A DNA stretch of 64,000 nucleotides from CAVQUE01 sp046290435. Lineage in GTDB: Bacteria > Actinomycetota > Acidimicrobiia > Acidimicrobiales > UBA8592. Every line of letters begins with the position of its first letter. Position 1 is the first letter of the stretch. Positions 1 through 8,801 of the stretch are shown in pieces. The stretch spans positions 248,001 to 312,000 of the forward strand of contig JBKAGO010000066.1 in the NCBI GenBank assembly GCA_046290435.1, in the 5' to 3' direction. The notes under the pieces are model-generated. The model did not search any database. It saw only the letters and a list, made by a program, of their open reading frames with translations, and was not told the origin of the DNA. A program made the position numbers and the translations under genes.

Positions 1-214
1 GGATGTGGGTGTTGACCATGCCGGGGGTGACGACGAACCGGTTGCCGCCGACTGTCTCTGCCGCCTCGTAGCGCGACGCGAGGTCGTCGGCCTTGCCGAC
101 GTCGACGATGACGCCGTCACGGATCGCGACGCCGCCGTCGCGGATGATGTCGCGGGTGCCGTTGACCGTGACGACGTGGCTGCCACGGATCAGGGTGTCG
201 ATGCGTTCGGGCAC
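1..214 (-). CDS. Amidohydrolase, N-terminal part (cut by window edge)
   Basis: Only the first 71 codons are inside the window. The protein opens with a short beta-rich segment (IRGSHVVTVNGTRDIIRDGG, then GVIVDVG) and runs into TPGMVNTHI. That is the N-terminal composite domain and the start of the metal-binding HxH strand of metal-dependent amidohydrolases of the TrzA/AtzA/cytosine-deaminase type. The GTG start at 214 is preceded by GGAGA at a good distance. It lies 16 bases after the methyltransferase stop and is probably the last gene seen of the importer operon. The substrate cannot be told from this fragment. Confidence 0.8.
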   Translation of the reverse strand, partial: MPERIDTLIRGSHVVTVNGTRDIIRDGGVAIRDGVIVDVGKADDLASRYEAAETVGGNRFVVTPGMVNTHI

Positions 215-230
215 TGGAGATCTCCTCGAT

Positions 231-1325
231 TCAGATGGGCGCTGTGGGTTTGCGGGCGACGAAGCTCTGCTGGAAGCCGATGGGTTCGATGAGGCGGATC
301 TCTGCGAAGCCGGCGTCGGCGAGCCATTCGGAGAACTGGCGGTGGGTGAAGCAGAAGCCCCGGGTGGTGCTGGCCATCATGGTCGTCCCCATGATGACGG
401 CGTGGGGGTTGGCCTTGCGTTCGATGTCGGTGAAGTAGTCGGCGAGTACCAAGCGGCCGCCGGGCACGAGGGCCCGGTGGGCCCGGTCGATGAGGTGGCG
501 GGCGCCGTCTGCGCCCTCGGTGCGGCACACGTGGCCGAGCACGACGATGTCGTAGTGGTCGTCCTCGAGGTCGATGGTGTGGAAGTCGCCGGGCCGGAAC
601 TCGCAGCGGTCGGCGACGCTGTGCTCGGCCGTCTTCGCGGTGGCGACGTCGATGACGCCCGGGAGGTCGTTGACGACGGCAGTGCCGTCGGGGCAGGCGT
701 TGAGCATGGCGATGGACCAGGGGGCGCCGCCGGCGCCGAGGTCGAGGATGCGGGGGGACCGCAGCGCCGAGTAGCGCATCTTGAGGTCGGCGCGGGTGGC
801 GCAGCGGAACATCGTGGTGAAGGTGCCCTCGACGAGGGGCACGTAGAACGCCGCGGCGTCGTCCTCGATGGGCGTGGCGGGCCGGCCGTTGCGGACGGTG
901 TCGGCGAGGCGGGTCCAGTTGTCGTGGGGGCCGGGCGCGACCGGGATGAGGTCGGCCATCGACGCCGGGCCGTCCGACACCAGGTAGCGCCGTGCCGTGT
1001 CGTTGAGTTCGTAGAGGTCACGGACCTGGTCGAGTAGCCCGAGGGCGACGACGCCGTCGAGGAGCGACCCGAGGTGGGGCACAGACACGTCGAGTTCCGC
1101 AGCCAGCGTCTCGACGCGTGCCGGTCCGGTGCGGGCGAGGGTGTCGAACACGTCGAGCTCGAGCGCCGCGGTGAGGATGTAGTACCGGCCCAGCCCCTCG
1201 ATGGCCGCCCACACCGGCGCCGCCGCCGGCGGCTTGTAGTCCGTCCACGGCCGCCCCACGTGGGCCATCGTGTGGGTCTTCTTCAGCTCCGGATAGGGGG
1301 CGTCGCGCGGTTCCCCGAAACTCAC
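231..1325 (-). CDS. SAM-dependent methyltransferase (O-methyltransferase type)
   Basis: 364 aa. Residues ~40-115 form a winged-helix dimerisation domain (AALELDVFDTLARTGP, then LGLLDQVRDLYELND). Residues ~190-345 are a class I SAM-binding Rossmann fold with motif ILDLGAGG at 193-200, an acidic strand end (VVNDLPG) and a post-motif GGRLVLADYF. This layout is that of plant and actinobacterial small-molecule O-methyltransferases (Methyltransf_2). The GTG start overlaps the stop of the upstream reductase by 4 bases (GTGA), so the two are translationally coupled. The family normally methylates a phenolic or hydroxyl group; in a catabolic operon it could also act as a methyl transfer or tailoring step, which is inference. 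Confidence 0.85.
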   Translation of the reverse strand: MSFGEPRDAPYPELKKTHTMAHVGRPWTDYKPPAAAPVWAAIEGLGRYYILTAALELDVFDTLARTGPARVETLAAELDVSVPHLGSLLDGVVALGLLDQVRDLYELNDTARRYLVSDGPASMADLIPVAPGPHDNWTRLADTVRNGRPATPIEDDAAAFYVPLVEGTFTTMFRCATRADLKMRYSALRSPRILDLGAGGAPWSIAMLNACPDGTAVVNDLPGVIDVATAKTAEHSVADRCEFRPGDFHTIDLEDDHYDIVVLGHVCRTEGADGARHLIDRAHRALVPGGRLVLADYFTDIERKANPHAVIMGTTMMASTTRGFCFTHRQFSEWLADAGFAEIRLIEPIGFQQSFVARKPTAPI

Positions 1326-2356
1326 GGCCGCAGGACGATCTTGCCGAAGAAGTCCGAGCTCAGCATCTTGTCCTGGGCGGTGGCCGCGTCGGCGAGGGGG
1401 AACTCGCTGTCGATCACCACGGTGAAGTCACCGGTGCAGAAGGTGTCCCAGACGGGGCCGAACTCCTCGGGGCGGTACGGGTCCGAGCCGATGATCGAGA
1501 TGCCGGAGTGGAACAGGTAGCCGAGCGAGGGGATGGTGGCCTCGTCGCCGGAGGAGTTGCCGCAGTTGACCAGACGGCCCCGCACCCCGGTCGCGAACAG
1601 CGACGCTGCGAACAGGGCGGTGCCGACGTGGTCGAACACCATGTTCACACCGGCGCCGGCGGTGACCTGGCGGGCCCAGGCGGTGACATCGCCGGTGCGG
1701 TTGTTGAGCACGTGGTCGGCGCCGATGGCCAGGGCCTGTTCGCACTTGTCGTCGGTGCCGGCGGTGGCCAGCACGGTGGCGCCGGCGTTCTTGGCCAACT
1801 GGATGCCGGCGGTCGACACGCCCGAGCCTGCGGCGTGGATCATGACGGTCTCGCCGGCGGCGAGCTTGCCGACGTCGAACAGGGCGTGGGCGGCGGTGAG
1901 GTAGCAGGTGGGGAACGTGGCGGCGTGCTCGATGGGCATCGAGTCCGGCACTGCGTACACGTGGCTGGCAGGGACCAGGCACTTCTCGGCGTAGCCGCCC
2001 GCCACGGTGCCGCCGATGATGCCCAGCTCGCCGTAGAGGTCGCCCATGCCCGCGAGCTTCGAGTCGTCGGCCACTCCGGCCAGCGACGGGTCGACCACGA
2101 CCCGGTCGCCGACCGCGACGTCGGTCACGGCGTCGCCGACGGCCGACACGGTGCCCGCGACGTCCATGCCGGCGATGTGGGGGTAGGTGAACCCGGGCAT
2201 CTGGAACCAGCCGTTGCGCTGCACGACGTCGAGACGGTTGAGCGAGGTGGCCTCGACATCGACGATGACGTCGCCCGGGCCCGGTTCGGGGTCGGCCACG
2301 TCGACGTACTCCAGCACGTCGGGTCCGCCGGGGGAGTGGTACAGCATTGCCTTCAC
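1322..2356 (-). CDS. Quinone oxidoreductase-like MDR family dehydrogenase
   Basis: 344 aa medium-chain dehydrogenase/reductase. The N-terminal GroES-like domain (MKAMLYHSPGGPDVLEY) has PHIAGMDVAGTV where zinc alcohol dehydrogenases have GHE. The four-cysteine structural zinc loop is absent, so a zinc-free NADPH:quinone oxidoreductase or enoyl reductase is likelier than an alcohol dehydrogenase. The nucleotide-binding part has VMIHAAGSGVSTAGIQLAKNAGATV. It is followed by the methyltransferase with a 4-base overlap and lies 25 bases after the aldo/keto reductase stop, inside the minus-strand importer operon. The substrate is probably an activated carbonyl or enone, unproven. Confidence 0.85.
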   Translation of the reverse strand: MKAMLYHSPGGPDVLEYVDVADPEPGPGDVIVDVEATSLNRLDVVQRNGWFQMPGFTYPHIAGMDVAGTVSAVGDAVTDVAVGDRVVVDPSLAGVADDSKLAGMGDLYGELGIIGGTVAGGYAEKCLVPASHVYAVPDSMPIEHAATFPTCYLTAAHALFDVGKLAAGETVMIHAAGSGVSTAGIQLAKNAGATVLATAGTDDKCEQALAIGADHVLNNRTGDVTAWARQVTAGAGVNMVFDHVGTALFAASLFATGVRGRLVNCGNSSGDEATIPSLGYLFHSGISIIGSDPYRPEEFGPVWDTFCTGDFTVVIDSEFPLADAATAQDKMLSSDFFGKIVLRP

Positions 2357-2381
2357 GGGAGCTCCTCGGGGGTTGGTGGTG

Positions 2382-3416
2382 TCATCGGCCGGCCCAGCGG
2401 GGGCGGCGACGGCGGGTGGGGTCGAGCGCCGGTGGGTGCCAGCCGGCGTCGGCGGCGTTCAGGACCGTGCCCGGCGGACACACGGCGTCGATGGCGTCGA
2501 GCACGTCGGCCTCCAGACGGAGGTCGGCGGCGCCCAACAGGTCGTCGAGCTGGTCCTCGGTACGCGGTCCGATCAGCGCAGCGGTGACCGCGGGATGCTC
2601 GATGTTCCACGCCAGCGCAAGATGCGCCAGCGAGATGCCGGCCTCGGCTGCGATGCCGGCGAGGGCCTCGACGGCATCGAACTTGGCGGGGTTGGCGACG
2701 TCGAAGTGGTCGGGGTTGGTGGCGCCGCGGCTGCCGCCGGGGGCCGGGTCGTCGCGGCGGTACTTGCCCGTCAGCCAGCCGCCCGACAGCGGACTCCAGG
2801 TGAGGACGCCCATGCCGTGGCGCTGCACGGCCGGCAGGACGTCGGCCTCGACCCCACGGTTGAGGATGGAGTAGGGCGGCTGCTCGCAATGGGGGCCGAC
2901 CGCTGATCGCCGCTCGGCGGCCCAGTGGGCTTCGACGATGTCGGCAGCCGGGAACGTCGAGGTTCCCCACGCCCGGATCTTGCCGGCCCGCACCAGATCG
3001 GTGAGAGATTCGACCGTCTCGTCGATGGCGGTGTCGGGGTCGGGCCGGTGCACCTGGTAGAGGTCGATGCGGTCGGTACCGAGGCGGCGAAGGCTGTGCT
3101 CGACGGCGGTCATGATCCAGCGGCGGGAGTTGCCCCGGCGGTTGGGGTCGTCGTGATCGCCGACGGGGTGATGGAACTTCGTGCACAGGACGACGTCGTC
3201 GCGCCGGCCGGCCAGGGCCGCGCCGACGATGGTCTCGTTCTCGCCGTCGCCGTACATGTCGGCGGTGTCGACCAGGTTGATCCCTGCGTCGAGTGCCTTG
3301 TGGATGATCCGGTGGCAGGCATCGAGGTCGGTGTTGCCCCAGGCGCCGAGCACCATCGTGCCCAGGCCGAGGCAGCTGACGTGCATGCCGGTGCGGCCGA
3401 GGACGCGCGTCTGCAT
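2382..3416 (-). CDS. Aldo/keto reductase
   Basis: 344 aa TIM-barrel NADPH-dependent aldo/keto reductase of the YajO/Tas type. The catalytic tetrad is visible as Asp50 and Tyr55 (LVDTADMYGDGENE), Lys80 (LCTKF) and His123 (DLYQVHRPD). The C-terminal cofactor region reads ALIGPRTEDQLDDLLGA. The start is the ATG that gives MQTRVLGRTG; a 21-codon upstream extension in frame is Arg-rich and runs into the preceding permease, so it was rejected. It lies 10 bases after that permease and belongs to the importer operon. It reduces an aldehyde or ketone intermediate. Confidence 0.9.
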   Translation of the reverse strand: MQTRVLGRTGMHVSCLGLGTMVLGAWGNTDLDACHRIIHKALDAGINLVDTADMYGDGENETIVGAALAGRRDDVVLCTKFHHPVGDHDDPNRRGNSRRWIMTAVEHSLRRLGTDRIDLYQVHRPDPDTAIDETVESLTDLVRAGKIRAWGTSTFPAADIVEAHWAAERRSAVGPHCEQPPYSILNRGVEADVLPAVQRHGMGVLTWSPLSGGWLTGKYRRDDPAPGGSRGATNPDHFDVANPAKFDAVEALAGIAAEAGISLAHLALAWNIEHPAVTAALIGPRTEDQLDDLLGAADLRLEADVLDAIDAVCPPGTVLNAADAGWHPPALDPTRRRRPRWAGR

Positions 3417-3426
3417 GGGCCGATTC

Positions 3427-4353
3427 CTACTTGAGGCCGCGCAGGAACGGGCGGGTGAGCGCCGCCGGCGGCCGCACACGATGGGCGAAGATCGCCATGC
3501 CGACGATGGTGACGATGTAGGGCAGCGCCTGCAAGAGCTCGGTGTTCACCGACTCGTAGCCGGCTTCGGGCAGCGACAGCCGGAACGACAGCACTGCACC
3601 GAAGAGCAGGCAACCGGCCACCGTCCCCTTGAGGGTCCAGCCACCGAAGATGACCGCGGCGATTGCGATGAAGCCCCGCCCACCGATGACCGAATCGGCG
3701 AACGAGCCGATGACACCGAGGACCAGGTAGGCGCCGCCGAGGCCCGAGGTGAGCCCGGCGAGATAGATGGTCTGGCGCCGCCGCTTGTTGACATGGATGC
3801 CCGAGACGTCGGCGGCGTTGGGGTCCTCGCCCGCGGCGCGCACCTCGAGGCCCCACCGGGTCCGGTACACCAGCCACCAACACAGCGGCACGAGGCCGTA
3901 CACGAGGTACAGGGGCCAGGTCTGTGCGAAGAGCGCGCCGCCGATGAGCGGGATGCTGCTGAGCACCGGGATCTCGACGACCCCGGCTCTGCTGACCGAC
4001 GGCTCGATGGCCGTGTCGAGGAAGCCCACCAGACCCAGCACCAAGATGTTGAGGGTCAGCCCCACGACGAACTGATCGGCGGGGAGGCGGTGGCTGAGGT
4101 TGGCCTGCACCAGCGAGACGACGAGCCCGGCCAGTGCACCGGCCAACAGCGCCAGCCACATCGAGTCGACCAGATCGATGCTGACCGCGGCGGCGAACGC
4201 CCCGCTGAGCAACATGCCCTCGACCGAGATGTTGAGGGTGCCGGCCCGCTCGGCCACCCATTCGCCGCACGCGGCGAACAGCAACAACGCAGCGAAGCGC
4301 ACGGCGCTCTCGTAGATGACCTCGGTGGTCAGCAGATCCCAGACCGCACCCAT
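3427..4353 (-). CDS. ABC transporter permease (BMP/nucleoside-type importer), subunit 2
   Basis: 308 aa hydrophobic protein of the BPD_transp_2 family (RbsC/LivH/YufQ-like), with about eight to nine membrane segments. Hallmarks are the early ERAGTLNISVEGMLLSGAF and the coupling segment RAAGEDPNAADVSGIHVNKRR. It is preceded by a second permease with a 2-base gap, a double-domain ATPase and a BMP lipoprotein. That order is typical of guanosine/purine-nucleoside type importers (PnrA/YufNOPQ). The stop lies 10 bases before the aldo/keto reductase start. Substrate specificity is set by the lipoprotein and is unknown. Confidence 0.93.
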   Translation of the reverse strand: MGAVWDLLTTEVIYESAVRFAALLLFAACGEWVAERAGTLNISVEGMLLSGAFAAAVSIDLVDSMWLALLAGALAGLVVSLVQANLSHRLPADQFVVGLTLNILVLGLVGFLDTAIEPSVSRAGVVEIPVLSSIPLIGGALFAQTWPLYLVYGLVPLCWWLVYRTRWGLEVRAAGEDPNAADVSGIHVNKRRRQTIYLAGLTSGLGGAYLVLGVIGSFADSVIGGRGFIAIAAVIFGGWTLKGTVAGCLLFGAVLSFRLSLPEAGYESVNTELLQALPYIVTIVGMAIFAHRVRPPAALTRPFLRGLK

Positions 4354-4355
4354 CG

Positions 4356-5504
4356 CTACACCCGTTCCTTCGAGGCGTTGAGCGCCCGGCGGCGCTCACG
4401 GATGTACAGCACCGCCGGCGGGACCAGCAGGGCGAGGACCAGCAGGGCCTGCACGACGTCGGTGATCTTGCGTTCGACACCGGTGGCGGCCAGGAAGCCG
4501 GAACCGGTGCGCAGCGCAGCGAACACGAACGCAACGGCGATGGCGGCGACGGCCTTCTCCCGGGCGACGAGCGCCACGAGCAGGCCGGTCCAGCCGATGT
4601 TGGTGCTGAAGCCGGGCACGAGCTGGTAGTTGCCGAAGTCGCCGCCGGCGAGCATCGTCGCGCCGGCCAGGCCGGCGAAGCCCCCGGAGATGAGCATCGA
4701 TGCCATGCCGTAGCGGGTGGCGCCGACGCCTGCACGCTGGGCGGTACGGGGGTTCTGGCCGAGCATCCGTAGTCGGAACCCGGGCACCGTGCGCGCAAGC
4801 GCGAACGCCACGAGCGCAGCGAGCGCGATGGCCAGGAAGACCGTGGTGGGGAACTCGTTGCCGAACCACGTGATGCGTGGGATGCGGCTGTCGTCGGCCA
4901 CTTGTTCGCTGACCTGGTTGCGGTTGGCGCGGCCGTCGGAGGGGGCCAGCAGCAACCAGTCGTTCTTGAGGCCGTAGCCCACGGCCTGCGCAGCGATGGT
5001 GACCATCAACAAGGTCGTGAGCACCTCGGGTACACCGCGCCAGTAGCGCAGGGCGCCGGCGATGCCCGCCCAGATCGCGCCGCCGACGATGCCGGCGAGA
5101 CACAGCGAGATCAACACCATCGGGCCGGGACCACCGAGCCGGACCCCGATGTAGGTCGCGAACGCCGCGCCCATGAGCAGCTGGCCCTCCTGGCCGATGT
5201 TCACCAGGCCGGCCCGGGCGTTGACGATGGTGCCCAGAGCGACCAGCAGCAATGGTGCGGCCACCCCGAGGGTCAGCCCCCACCGCCCCGGATTGCGGAT
5301 GCTGCCGTCGAGCAGCGCAGCGAACACGTCGGCGGCGGACCCGCCGGTGGCGGCGACCAGCAGCGCGGCGAGGGCGATCGCAGTACCGATGGACAGGGCG
5401 TAGAGGGTGATGACCTCGCCGATGATGTGGTGGCGGGCCCGGGCGGCTGCGCTGAATTCGGGTGTGGCGCCGTCGACGGGACGCTCGGTGACGAGATCGG
5501 TCAT
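4356..5504 (-). CDS. ABC transporter permease (BMP/nucleoside-type importer), subunit 1
   Basis: 382 aa inner-membrane permease of the YufP class, longer than its partner because of an N-terminal cytoplasmic tail. It contains NARAGLVNIGQEGQLLMGAAFA and the coupling segment RMLGQNPRTAQRAGVGATRYG, matching the permease pair of BMP-type importers. The chosen start (MTDLVTERP) makes an ATGA overlap with the ATPase stop. The longer reading frame upstream is an Arg-rich shadow of the ATPase gene. Confidence 0.92.
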   Translation of the reverse strand: MTDLVTERPVDGATPEFSAAARARHHIIGEVITLYALSIGTAIALAALLVAATGGSAADVFAALLDGSIRNPGRWGLTLGVAAPLLLVALGTIVNARAGLVNIGQEGQLLMGAAFATYIGVRLGGPGPMVLISLCLAGIVGGAIWAGIAGALRYWRGVPEVLTTLLMVTIAAQAVGYGLKNDWLLLAPSDGRANRNQVSEQVADDSRIPRITWFGNEFPTTVFLAIALAALVAFALARTVPGFRLRMLGQNPRTAQRAGVGATRYGMASMLISGGFAGLAGATMLAGGDFGNYQLVPGFSTNIGWTGLLVALVAREKAVAAIAVAFVFAALRTGSGFLAATGVERKITDVVQALLVLALLVPPAVLYIRERRRALNASKERV

Positions 5505-7126
5505 CGTGCACCACCGGAGGTGGCGTGGGCCTTGTCGTCGGCGCCGCCCATCAGCAGGCCGAGGCGCTCGAGGTCGACCTCGGTGCGGGCCATCTCGCCG
5601 ACGATGCGGCCCCGGCTGATGACGACGATGCGGTGGGCGAGGTCGAGGATCTCCTCGAGCTCGGTGGAGATGAGGAGCACGGCGACGCCTTCGGAGGCGG
5701 CGCTGCGAAGCTGTTCGGACATGTATTCGATGGCGCCGACGTCGAGGCCGCGCGTGGGCTGGGCGGCGACGAGTACGGTCGGATCGTGGGCGAGCTCGCG
5801 GGCGAGGACCACCCGCTGCTGGTTGCCGCCGGACAGCGACCACATGGGCGCCTCGGGTCCGGGGCAGCTGATGGAGAACCGTTCGATGAGCTCCTCGGCT
5901 CGCTCGTTCATGCGGCGCCGGTCCAGGACACCGGCGCGGGCCATCAGATGGGGATCGGAGAGGAAGAGGTTCTCGGCGATCGTCATCTCGAGGACGCAGC
6001 CCGAATCGTGGCGGTCCTCGGGGACGATCGCGATGCCTGCCTTGGACATCGCACCGGGCGCACCCGCCCGAACGGATGTCCCGTTGACCTTGATCTCGCC
6101 CGAGCGGATGTGGACCAGGCTCGACAGCAGATCACCCAGCGGGCGCTGGCCGTTGCCCTCGACGCCGGCGACGCCGACGATCTCGCCGGGTGCGACCGTG
6201 AGGCTGAGATGATCGAGCAACGTCCGGCCATCGGGCGCCTCCGCACAGACGTCGACGAGCTCGAGGACCGGCCGGAGCGCGCCCCTTCCGTCTGCGGCTG
6301 CGGCGCCGGCATCGATCTCGGCAGTAGCCAGGCCCAGGGCCGCCCGCTCGGAGCGCAGCGAAACGGGTCGGCCGACCATGGCCCGGGCCAGTCCGGGAGC
6401 GTCGCAGTCGGCGGTGGCGTTGCGTTCGACGACCTGGCCCTGGCGCATGATGGTGACGTCGTCGGTGGCGTGGAGGATCTCGTCGAGCTTGTGGCTGACC
6501 AGCGCCACGGCCCGCCCTTCCTCGTCGACCACCCGCCGCAGCGCGGCGAAGAGCTGCTCGGACTCGGCCGGGGTGAGCACCGAGGTGGGCTCGTCGAAGA
6601 TGAGCGTCTTGGGATCGCGGCGCAGGCACTTGATGATCTCGACCCGCTGGCGCATGCCGGCGGGCAGCTCGCCCACCACAGCGTCGGGTTCGATGGCCAG
6701 GCCGTAGTGGCGGCTGATGTCGCCTATGCGGTCGCGGATGGCTGCGGGCTCGAGGCGCCCGATGTCTCCGAGGGCCACGTTCTCCCACACCGTCAGCGCA
6801 TCCACGACGCTGAAGTGCTGGTGCACCATGCCGATGCCCACCGACGCCGCGTGGATGGGATCGGTGATCGTGGTGCGGACGCCGTCGATGTGGACCTGAC
6901 CCTCGTCGGGCAGGACCAGCCCGATGAGGACCTTCATCAGCGTCGACTTGCCGGCGCCGTTCTCGCCGAGGACGCCGTGGATGCGGCCCCGGTGCAGCGT
7001 CAGGTCGACCTGATCGCAGGCGACCACGGCGCCGTAGCGCTTGGTGACGCCGACGAGCTCGACCGCCGGGGGGTCGGGGCGCTCGGCCCCGGCCCCGCCG
7101 GCGGTGTCGATGTCGACTGAGCTCAT
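5501..7126 (-). CDS. ABC transporter ATPase with two nucleotide-binding domains (BMP/sugar-type)
   Basis: 541 aa. The first ATPase half has Walker A GENGAGKST, signature-like LPAGMRQRVEI and Walker B TLIFDEPTSVLTP. The second half has the degenerate Walker A VAGVEGNGQRPLG, signature LSGGNQQRVVLAREL and PTRGLDVGA. A degenerate second P-loop is normal in the RbsA/XylG/YufO family. It powers the permeases at 4356-5504 and 3427-4353. Its stop overlaps the first permease start by 4 bases. It starts 39 bases after the lipoprotein stop. Confidence 0.95.
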   Translation of the reverse strand: MSSVDIDTAGGAGAERPDPPAVELVGVTKRYGAVVACDQVDLTLHRGRIHGVLGENGAGKSTLMKVLIGLVLPDEGQVHIDGVRTTITDPIHAASVGIGMVHQHFSVVDALTVWENVALGDIGRLEPAAIRDRIGDISRHYGLAIEPDAVVGELPAGMRQRVEIIKCLRRDPKTLIFDEPTSVLTPAESEQLFAALRRVVDEEGRAVALVSHKLDEILHATDDVTIMRQGQVVERNATADCDAPGLARAMVGRPVSLRSERAALGLATAEIDAGAAAADGRGALRPVLELVDVCAEAPDGRTLLDHLSLTVAPGEIVGVAGVEGNGQRPLGDLLSSLVHIRSGEIKVNGTSVRAGAPGAMSKAGIAIVPEDRHDSGCVLEMTIAENLFLSDPHLMARAGVLDRRRMNERAEELIERFSISCPGPEAPMWSLSGGNQQRVVLARELAHDPTVLVAAQPTRGLDVGAIEYMSEQLRSAASEGVAVLLISTELEEILDLAHRIVVISRGRIVGEMARTEVDLERLGLLMGGADDKAHATSGGAR

Positions 7127-7165
7127 ATCTCGGATCGGGTCGTCACGGGCGATGGAGGGGCCGGC

Positions 7166-8413
7166 TCAGCCGCCGTAGGCCTCGCCCTTGATGGCGCCGA
7201 AGGCCCCGGCGAGCTCGCCGGCCGCGATGCGGGCGTAGACCTCGTCCATGGCGGCCTGCTGTTCGGGGGTGGCGTCGCAGATGATCGCGCCGGGCTCGGG
7301 ATCGACGCCGACACGGAACGTGTAGATGTCGCCCTCCTGGACCTCACCTGACAGGATCAGCGGGAAGATGGCGGCCACGTAGTCGCCGCCATCGAAGCGG
7401 GCTGCGATCGAGTAGTCGAGCGGCTCTTCGGGCTCGCAGACGTTGGACGCACCGGCGCTGGTGGTGATGAGGCCGACTTCGTTGGCCGCTTCGACCACGG
7501 GTCGGTGGGCACCGCCCAGGTACGGCACGACGGCACCGGCGCCGCCTTCGACGGCGTTGTTCAGCGCCTCGGTGGCGTTGGCGACGTTGTCGAAGTCGAA
7601 CGGGAAGTCGCCGGTGGGCACGTAGGTGACGCTCAGGTCGGGGTTGGTGTCGGTCAGACCGAGCTCGAAGGCCAGCAGGAACTCGACCTCGAAGCCGAGG
7701 TCGCAGCAGCCGAGGAACGCCACGTCGGTGGATTCGCCGCCCTCCATGAGCAGCGCTGTCGCCACGCCGGTGGTGTAGCCGATCTCGGCACCGTCATCGA
7801 GGCTCTGGGCCAGGCCCGGGGTCTCGGGGAAGCCGGCGCCGCAGTTGCAGTACCAGAACACGTCGGCGAACTGCTCGGTGAGGTCACCGAGGGGCTCGGC
7901 GATCTCGGAGGCACCGACGATGACGATGTCGACCTGGGCAGCGAGGTCGGCCAGCGCGGTGGCCGAATCGGCGGGCGTGACCTCGTCGACGACGATGACG
8001 TCGTTGAAGCCGTTCTCGGCCGACAGGGCTTCGGCGGCGTCGATGACGGCCTGGTAGTAGGCGCCGTCGTCGGCGGGGCCGGCTGCGGCCACACCGATGG
8101 TGATGGAGCCGTCGCCGTTGGCGTCGAACGAGCTGAAGTCGCCCGGAGCGGCGCCCTCTTCTTCGGGGGCCTCTTCCTCTTCCGGTGCTTCTTCCTCGGG
8201 TGCTTCTTCCTCGGGAGTCTCTTCTTCGGCCGGGGTCTCCTCGCCCTCGACGGCGTCGCCGTCGGCGGGTTCCTCGGTGTCGGTCGTGGTGTCTTCGTCA
8301 TCGTCGCCGCAGGCGGCGGCGATCAGCGCGAAGGCCAGGAACATGGCCACCAACAGGTGCCATGGCGACCGTCGCAGGTTCGTCTCGTTGGTTGCAGATC
8401 GTGTGCTTTGCAT
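7166..8413 (-). CDS. BMP family ABC transporter substrate-binding lipoprotein
   Basis: 415 aa. The signal peptide ends in a lipobox (LIAAAC, Cys35), so the protein is anchored outside the membrane. Residues ~36-92 are an unusually long acidic Glu/Thr/Pro linker made of repeated EEEAPEE-like units. The rest (ITIGVAAAGPADDGAYYQAV onwards) is a BMP/PnrA two-lobed periplasmic-binding fold, a family that usually binds purine nucleosides. The Shine-Dalgarno GAGGAGGGG lies ideally before the ATG. It is first in the importer operon, with a TGGTCTTACCA dyad 29 bases before the start codon. In this context it may bind another N-heterocycle; that is inference. Confidence 0.93.
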   Translation of the reverse strand: MQSTRSATNETNLRRSPWHLLVAMFLAFALIAAACGDDDEDTTTDTEEPADGDAVEGEETPAEEETPEEEAPEEEAPEEEEAPEEEGAAPGDFSSFDANGDGSITIGVAAAGPADDGAYYQAVIDAAEALSAENGFNDVIVVDEVTPADSATALADLAAQVDIVIVGASEIAEPLGDLTEQFADVFWYCNCGAGFPETPGLAQSLDDGAEIGYTTGVATALLMEGGESTDVAFLGCCDLGFEVEFLLAFELGLTDTNPDLSVTYVPTGDFPFDFDNVANATEALNNAVEGGAGAVVPYLGGAHRPVVEAANEVGLITTSAGASNVCEPEEPLDYSIAARFDGGDYVAAIFPLILSGEVQEGDIYTFRVGVDPEPGAIICDATPEQQAAMDEVYARIAAGELAGAFGAIKGEAYGG

Positions 8414-8441
8414 AAGGACCCCTCCTCGAGCTTTGGGCTGA

Positions 8442-8452
8442 TGGTCTTACCA
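8442..8452. promoter_or_regulatory. Putative FadR-type GntR operator, importer operon
   Basis: TGGTCTTACCA fits the TGGTnnnACCA dyad of FadR-subfamily regulators. It lies between the likely promoter and the Shine-Dalgarno of the BMP lipoprotein gene. The same dyad recurs before the other units of region A and before the local regulator gene. Confidence 0.6.
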
Positions 8453-8718
8453 TCCGGCGACAACCTAGACGCTTCCGCCGCCGGTGTCCGCAATTCTGGA
8501 GATAACCATCTCGTGACGGCCGTCTGTCGCCAAGCTGTCGCCGTCGATGGTAGTTGTGGACGGGCGAGCTGATGGGGCGAGTGGTGTCCCGCTCGGCGTG
8601 CGGCCGCCCGCCGCCTGCGGGCGATGGCGACCTCGGACTGGCACCCATCCTCCTGTGGATCCTGGCCGTCGGCGGCGCCGGCATCTGGCATACGTCGCGC
8701 CGCGTCTGTACGGTACGA

Positions 8719-8729
8719 CGGTCAGACCA
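8719..8729. promoter_or_regulatory. Putative FadR-type GntR operator, Rieske gene 8798
   Basis: CGGTCAGACCA matches TGGTnnnACCA except for the first base. It lies just upstream of the Shine-Dalgarno GAGGAG that serves the 18-codon leader at 8745. Confidence 0.5.
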
Positions 8730-8744
8730 TGTAGAGGAGTCAAC

Positions 8745-8801
8745 ATGAGCGGCGCAGTGCAAAGCCGATGTCGATTCGACCTGGACGGCTCGTCCCGGTG
8801 A
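8745..8801 (+). CDS. 18-codon leader ORF coupled to Rieske oxygenase
   Basis: An ATG with a strong Shine-Dalgarno (GAGGAG, 7-8 bases before it) opens a reading frame of 18 codons, MSGAVQSRCRFDLDGSSR. Its TGA overlaps the GTG at 8798 that begins the conserved Rieske protein sequence (GTGA overlap). It is either a coupling leader peptide or the remnant of a start that has drifted out of frame. No obvious attenuator stem was found. Confidence 0.45.
   Translation: MSGAVQSRCRFDLDGSSR

Larger units (their letters stand above)
8414..8744. other. Divergent intergenic control region
   Basis: This 331-base stretch separates the leftward importer operon from the rightward Rieske gene. It carries one TGGTnnnACCA dyad near each start (8442-8452 and 8719-8729) and the Shine-Dalgarno sequences for both directions. 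No convincing protein gene or RNA gene was seen in the middle. Confidence 0.6.

Noticed and set aside
5976..6330. Degenerate second Walker A in the importer ATPase
   Set aside because: GVEGNGQ in the second half is normal for the RbsA/YufO family and not a sign of inactivation.
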